From positions 1-47,409 of the forward strand of contig JAEUQO010000044.1 of the NCBI GenBank assembly GCA_016789605.1: DNA of 47,409 bases, written 5' to 3'. The position numbers were made by a program, and so were the translations under genes. Below the pieces are notes generated by a model. It was not told the DNA's origin and searched no databases. It was given only the letters and a program-made list of their open reading frames with translations. Positions 43,142-47,409 of this stretch are shown here, piece by piece (the first letter of the stretch is position 1; every line of letters starts with the position of its first letter). This DNA comes from Acidobacteriota bacterium (GTDB taxonomy: Bacteria; Acidobacteriota; Blastocatellia; RBC074).

Positions 43142-44677
43142 TTAGGCTTTGGCGTGCGCGACGGTCAAACGGGCAAGCGCCGCGCTCAGTTCGCGTTGAA
43201 AAGGTCCGCAAAGATATCCCAGATCAACCGTAGGGCCATCGTCAGACAGGGCGCGATAGAACGTCAGCGTGCCCAGCGCATCACCTTGCTCATCGGTGAG
43301 CGGCACGCTCAGCGACCAGTGTGGTTCCTGGTTGTGTTGCGGGGGCAGGGCATTGGCTGCGTCTCGCCAGCTCCATAACACGATGTTTTCTTGCGCTGCG
43401 CCGTGCACGTGAAACTGCCGGTGTTTGTCCAACGCAAACGCCAGATCAGCATTGACGCACAGCGTTGCCCGGTCAAATTCGTTGGCTTGCAGCATGTCTT
43501 CGAGCACAGCAAACAACTGTGCCAAAGTGCGCACGGTGTTTAAATCGTCGCGCGTACGGCGTACGCGTACATTGACCGCCAACGCGCGCCGCCGACGCGT
43601 GACTCCCTGCCGGATTTGCTCGCCCAGGGCGCTAAACTCAGCATAGCGCAATCGCTGTACACCCAGGATGACACCGACTCCCAGGACGATAAACGTCAGC
43701 GCAGCCAGTTCCCGCAATGGATCGAGCAGCATCAACCCAAATAGCGAAAACAGTGCACAGACGGCATAAAGCAGGATGGCGGCTTGTCGTTGTGTCAAAC
43801 CACGTCGCAACAACATGTGGTGAATGTGACCGCGGTCGCCTGCCAGTAATTTTTCCCCACTCAGAAAACGGCGCACCAGCGACAGACCGGCTTCGGTAAC
43901 CGGCAGGCCGAATGACACCAGCGGAATGGCGATGGCAACAATGGTTGAACCTTTTTGCGAACCTGCCAATGACAATACCGCTGCCATAAAGCCTAAAAAC
44001 AAGCTGCCGGAATCGCCCAAAAAGATCGTCGCCGGGTTAAAGTTGTAGCGCAGAAAGCCGATGGCTGCGCCGACCAGCACCACCGCCAATTGGCTGATTT
44101 CCGGGTTTTCCTGCCGAATCGAAAAGACCAAAATCGAAAGCAGCGCAAACACCGAAGCACCGGTTGCCAAACCATCAATGCCGTCAATCAGGTTGAACGC
44201 ATTGGTGATGCCGACAATCCACAACCACGTCAGGGCAAATCCCAGCACAGGCGACAAGTGCCAGACGCCACCAAACGGCGAAGAGAGGTTTTCGATGCCG
44301 AAGCCCGCTCCATAAATCAGCACGGCGGCAATTGTCTGAAAGGCGAGTTTCAGCGTCGCAGACGCGCCGCGAAAATCGTCGTATACGCCAAAGAGAAAGA
44401 TGATTGTGGCGGGCAGCAGCAGCGCAGAGAGTTTGGGGATGTTGGCGCGGAAAATGTCGCCGACCATGTTGCCGAGAAAAGGCACACACAACAGCGTCGC
44501 CAGGAAAGCCAGATAAATTGCCACGCCGCCCAATCGGGCTGTTGGGCGCGGATGGATGTGGCGGCCTTTGTCAGGATGCGCGACCGCGCCCCAGGCCAAT
44601 GCTTTTCGCCGCACGAACGGCGTGAGTACCAGCGCCACCAAAAAGGAAAGCGTGAAAAGAGTGACGTATGTACGCAT
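43142..44677 (-). CDS. Undecaprenyl-phosphate sugar-1-phosphate transferase (WecA/MraY family) with C-terminal extension
   Basis: Membrane enzyme of 511 residues that loads the first sugar phosphate onto the lipid carrier for an extracellular polysaccharide. About ten membrane segments fill residues 1-340. Family motifs are PDKGRHIHPRPTARLGG, GVYDDFRG (catalytic Asp pair), NAFNLIDGIDGLATG, FLGDSGSLFLGF and HIHHMLLRRGL. Normal WecA proteins have about 330-370 residues; here about 150 more follow, a soluble domain with a GAF-like ending (WSLSVPLTDEQGDALGTLTFY, LCGPFQRELSAALARL). The gene lies 6 bp after the GT4 gene, in an operon. Confidence 0.92.
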   Translation of the reverse strand: MRTYVTLFTLSFLVALVLTPFVRRKALAWGAVAHPDKGRHIHPRPTARLGGVAIYLAFLATLLCVPFLGNMVGDIFRANIPKLSALLLPATIIFLFGVYDDFRGASATLKLAFQTIAAVLIYGAGFGIENLSSPFGGVWHLSPVLGFALTWLWIVGITNAFNLIDGIDGLATGASVFALLSILVFSIRQENPEISQLAVVLVGAAIGFLRYNFNPATIFLGDSGSLFLGFMAAVLSLAGSQKGSTIVAIAIPLVSFGLPVTEAGLSLVRRFLSGEKLLAGDRGHIHHMLLRRGLTQRQAAILLYAVCALFSLFGLMLLDPLRELAALTFIVLGVGVILGVQRLRYAEFSALGEQIRQGVTRRRRALAVNVRVRRTRDDLNTVRTLAQLFAVLEDMLQANEFDRATLCVNADLAFALDKHRQFHVHGAAQENIVLWSWRDAANALPPQHNQEPHWSLSVPLTDEQGDALGTLTFYRALSDDGPTVDLGYLCGPFQRELSAALARLTVAHAKA

Positions 44678-44683
44678 GGCAAA

Positions 44684-45976
44684 TTACAAATGCGAAGTTG
44701 GCGAATCGGAACTGGTTGCCGCTTTGTGACTTCTGACCAGCGGGCTGCTTGGTGTTCCGATCAGCGCCAGGGCTGCGACATACTTTTCGGCCAGCATCGT
44801 GCGCAAATAATTGGCTTTGACGAAACGGGGGCCGTTCTGGCTCATTTGCCGCCGCAATTCCGGTTCGTGGCGTAATCGTTGGATGGCTTCCAACAGCGCT
44901 GTCTCGCTTTCCGGCTCGATGCACAAACCGGCTTCAGAATGGTTGACCAGTTGCGCGGCTTCGCCTTCCACGCTGCAAATGATCGGGCAACCTGTTCCCA
45001 TCAGCTCAAACAGCTTCGACGGCAACACTTTTTTGAACAGCGGCAACCGTTTCAACGGAACCAAGCTGACATCGCTGGCGCGATAAAACGCCGGCAAGGT
45101 GTCGCGCGCTTGCGCGTTGAGAAACGTCACGTTTGGCAATTGCCAGTCTGCCGCCAGTTGTTTCAAATTGGCTTTTTCCGCGCCTTCGCCGACAAACAGA
45201 AAATGAACGCCAGCGTCGTCTTTGAGTTGGCGCGCTGTCGCCAGCACGATTTCGAGCGCGTGTGACATGCCGTGCGTGCCGATATAGGAAACGAGGAATT
45301 TGTCGCCGATGCCCAATTCGGCGCGCACATCTTCCGACGTGCGACTTTCGGCAGACAGAAACGCCAGGTCTATACCGTTGGGGATGACTTTGATTTTGTC
45401 GGGCGGAATGCCTTTGCTCAGCAAATATCCGCGCGAAGATTCCGCGACGGGCACGATCAATGCCGCTTTTCGGTAAAGGTGCAATTCAATGGCTTCGAGC
45501 GCACGAATCAACCAGGGATTGCGCAATACGCCCAGCTCAATGGGCGATTGCGGCCAGATGTCGCGCACTTCAAAGACAAAGGGCACGCGTTTTAACCGGC
45601 TGAGCAGATAGGCGGCAACCGCGCAGAAAAACTGCGGTGACGTGCCCACGACGACATCGGGCCGCCGCGTCAGCAACGCGCCCAACAAAAACGAAGAAAA
45701 GAAAAACGACAGGAAATTGAGAATGCGCTTGGTGAAGCCTTTGTTGGCGGCGACATAAATCCAGGTGCGCAATAACTGAATGCCTTCGATTTCTTCCGCT
45801 TTGATCAGGTAGCCGCGATAGTCTGGATGGATGACGCCCGTCGGATGATTGGGAAAGCCTGTGATGACCGTAACGTCATGACCCAGACTGGCCCAATGCC
45901 GCGCGTGCTCAAACGTGCGCGCGGCTGGGGCGCCCATTTCGGGAGGAAAGTATTGACAGAGAAATGTAATTCGCAT
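44684..45976 (-). CDS. Glycosyltransferase family 4 protein (WbuB-like)
   Basis: Retaining, GT-B-fold glycosyltransferase of 430 residues. The N-terminal Rossmann half begins RITFLCQYFPPEMGAPAAR, with HDVTVITGFPNHPTG; the C-terminal half has VIPNGIDLAFL, SYIGTHGMSHALE and the donor-binding LPSKLFELMGTGCPIICS. ESETALLEAI follows the EX7E-like region. It acts in the cytoplasm, probably on lipid-linked sugar made by the WecA-type enzyme encoded next. The last 15 residues are serine-rich and not conserved. It starts 12 bp after the heparinase-like gene, so the three genes form one transcript. Confidence 0.92.
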   Translation of the reverse strand: MRITFLCQYFPPEMGAPAARTFEHARHWASLGHDVTVITGFPNHPTGVIHPDYRGYLIKAEEIEGIQLLRTWIYVAANKGFTKRILNFLSFFFSSFLLGALLTRRPDVVVGTSPQFFCAVAAYLLSRLKRVPFVFEVRDIWPQSPIELGVLRNPWLIRALEAIELHLYRKAALIVPVAESSRGYLLSKGIPPDKIKVIPNGIDLAFLSAESRTSEDVRAELGIGDKFLVSYIGTHGMSHALEIVLATARQLKDDAGVHFLFVGEGAEKANLKQLAADWQLPNVTFLNAQARDTLPAFYRASDVSLVPLKRLPLFKKVLPSKLFELMGTGCPIICSVEGEAAQLVNHSEAGLCIEPESETALLEAIQRLRHEPELRRQMSQNGPRFVKANYLRTMLAEKYVAALALIGTPSSPLVRSHKAATSSDSPTSHL

Positions 45977-45988
45977 AGGAGCCAGGGC

Positions 45989-47409
45989 TTAACTCCGTTT
46001 GATCCGATACCCGAACGCCTCGCCTTCTGCCGCGACGTATGTGAAACAAATCGTCGTACTGGGGCGCGCGTCGCCAAAATCGGAAAAATACCAACCTTGC
46101 ACGGGCGTTTCGCTGCCTTCCACGATTAAGCGGCTGGCCGCGTTTGCCGTCGGTTCGATCCACACGACAGAATTGCCGACGGTGCATCTGACCGCCAGAC
46201 TGTCTTCCGTCAGCGTGAATTTCACGTCCGGATGCAAATGAATGAAACTGGTGATGTCGCCAATCATGCCATCTCTGACCGAATCAGCAAACAGCCATTC
46301 GCCGTTTGTCGTGCGTGTGATGCGGCGCTCGTGCACCAACCTTCGATCGTAAAACGGTTGATACGCGCCACAAAACTGCCAGCTTTGCGTTTCGGTTTGG
46401 GCTTCTGCGTGTAGAACACAGGCGCGCCGCGCCAGGCGAAAGGTGCTCCAGATTTCTGATTGTTCGCGTCCGCCAAACATTACTGTGTTATGTGCGCGCG
46501 TTGAACGGCAATATGCGCGAAAGCGGTCGCCGCCATAACCGTGCACGCCAGAATCCACAATGAACGGTTGTCCGTTTAGCCGCAATTCGTAACTTAACAA
46601 ATCGCAATGCGCGTGCGCCGTGTTGTAACCGACAGCAGGCGGCCCGGCATCCACGATGATCTTTTCCTGTTCATCGGGTGAACGCCACAAGAAATATCCG
46701 GTTTGAGGAAACGACGTTGGATACGTTGGCAGCGGCGCTCTGAGGATTTGCTCGGCGGCAGCCAAAATGGGTAGCGGGCGCGTCTCTTCGGTGTTGGCCG
46801 AATCGTTAAACAGCGCCAGCGAACCGTCGGCATAGCTCAAGCCCGCCAGAAAGCCGGTCATCGCCTGTAATTGCGCCACCAACTGTGATTCTTGTGGCAA
46901 TGTCCGGCCACAGGCTTTGAGCAGCGCGTAACATTCCAGCGCGTCAGCCAGCGTTTGCGCGTGATACATCGGCGCGCGTTCATAATGTCCGCCATCAGGC
47001 AAGACTTGCTCTGCCAGTTCGCGTTGAAACAAACGCAAGCCGGTTGTCAGCCATTCTTCGTGTTGAAAGAACAATCCGCCGATGATCAGAGCTTTGATAT
47101 TTTTGAATAGGTGATTGGCCAGCAGGTGCAATTCCAGGTGATGGCGCAAAAAATCTAATTGGCGAAAGAGCGCGCCGCGCCAGCGTTTCAGAAACTGTGT
47201 GTCGTCGTATCGCTCAACCACCAGGGCATAGGCATACATCCAATTCACCGTGCGCAGCGAAATCGGATAGGCATCCCAGCCGTCGCTGTGTCCGATGCGC
47301 GCCTGTGCCAGCCAGCTTTCGATCAACCGCTGGCATTGGCGCATTGCTGAATGGTCGCCGCCTTCGTCGAATGCACGCGCACACCACAACGCATACGGAA
47401 AATAGTGCA
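45989..47409 (-). CDS. Heparinase II/III family polysaccharide lyase-like protein, 5' end cut by window
   Basis: At least 473 residues; the frame is open past the window edge (it reads HYFPYALWCARAFDEGGD at the end of the window), so the start lies outside. An alpha/alpha-toroid region (WMYAYALVVERYDDTQFL, HLELHLLANHLFKN, LPDGGHYERAPMYH) is followed by the beta-sandwich heparinase II/III domain with NTAHAHCDLLSYELRLNGQPFIVDSGVHGYGG and RAYCRSTRAHNTVMFGG. The tyrosine and histidines of that catalytic region are present. Such lyases are common in exopolysaccharide operons, where they trim or release polymer. The GT4 and WecA-type genes follow. Confidence 0.92.
   Translation of the reverse strand, partial: HYFPYALWCARAFDEGGDHSAMRQCQRLIESWLAQARIGHSDGWDAYPISLRTVNWMYAYALVVERYDDTQFLKRWRGALFRQLDFLRHHLELHLLANHLFKNIKALIIGGLFFQHEEWLTTGLRLFQRELAEQVLPDGGHYERAPMYHAQTLADALECYALLKACGRTLPQESQLVAQLQAMTGFLAGLSYADGSLALFNDSANTEETRPLPILAAAEQILRAPLPTYPTSFPQTGYFLWRSPDEQEKIIVDAGPPAVGYNTAHAHCDLLSYELRLNGQPFIVDSGVHGYGGDRFRAYCRSTRAHNTVMFGGREQSEIWSTFRLARRACVLHAEAQTETQSWQFCGAYQPFYDRRLVHERRITRTTNGEWLFADSVRDGMIGDITSFIHLHPDVKFTLTEDSLAVRCTVGNSVVWIEPTANAASRLIVEGSETPVQGWYFSDFGDARPSTTICFTYVAAEGEAFGYRIKRS

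Overview
The window looks like chromosomal DNA of a heterotrophic Acidobacteriota; Blastocatellia is my best guess, on gene content only. Pointers are two large TonB-dependent receptors with an N-terminal carboxypeptidase-regulatory domain, a VWFA protein of the type common in acidobacteria, many exported enzymes with twin-arginine-like leaders, multihaem cytochromes, and an ABC permease fused to an M1 aminopeptidase. I see no tRNA, rRNA, CRISPR array, transposase or phage gene. Thirty-five protein genes (two cut by the window edges) and one broken gene account for most of the sequence.

Layout. 1-2040 (minus): leucine/valine dehydrogenase followed by a branched-chain 2-oxoacid dehydrogenase E1 (cut at the edge), a branched-chain amino acid catabolic pair. 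2158-6174 (minus): serine hydrolase, class V aminotransferase, a small secreted protein and a DUF4256 protein. 6368-9455 (plus): a MocR-type regulator with direct repeats in front of it, an NTF2-like secreted protein and a PhzF-family isomerase. 9547-14018 (minus): ABC ATPase plus permease/M1-peptidase fusion. 14261-14755: DinB-like protein. 14815-18811 (minus): exported amidohydrolase, exported type-B carboxylesterase and a PrpF/GalD-like tautomerase. 19090-24826 (minus): LysR regulator, TonB-dependent receptor and a TPR protein.

25304-32511 (plus) is the most coherent block: a foldback repeat, a TonB-dependent receptor, a protein joining a CE8 pectin methylesterase to an alpha/beta-hydrolase esterase, and a GH28 polygalacturonase. 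I read it as a pectin-uptake and pectin-breakdown locus in which the fusion enzyme may remove both methyl and acyl (probably acetyl) esters before GH28 cuts the backbone. GH28 meets, tail to tail with 3 bp between stop codons, a conserved gene of unknown function, inside a perfect 20-bp-stem palindrome that gives both proteins the same five C-terminal residues. The minus-strand run continues with an exported intradiol dioxygenase, a VWFA protein and a PQQ-type beta-propeller protein.

37824-39905 (plus) is a tight overlapping operon: ChbG/YdjC-type deacetylase, a deoC-like aldolase broken by an internal deletion, and an amidohydrolase. 40022-43076 holds a pentahaem cytochrome, then a DksA-like zinc-finger / macro-domain / cytochrome c operon and a YkgJ-like protein. 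43142-47409 (minus) is one end of an extracellular polysaccharide cluster: heparinase II/III-like lyase (cut), GT4 glycosyltransferase and a WecA-type sugar-phosphate transferase with an extra C-terminal domain.

The most unusual signals are non-coding or at gene edges: several precise inverted repeats between genes, the shared-stop palindrome, the foldback elements, and the collapsed deoC reading frame.
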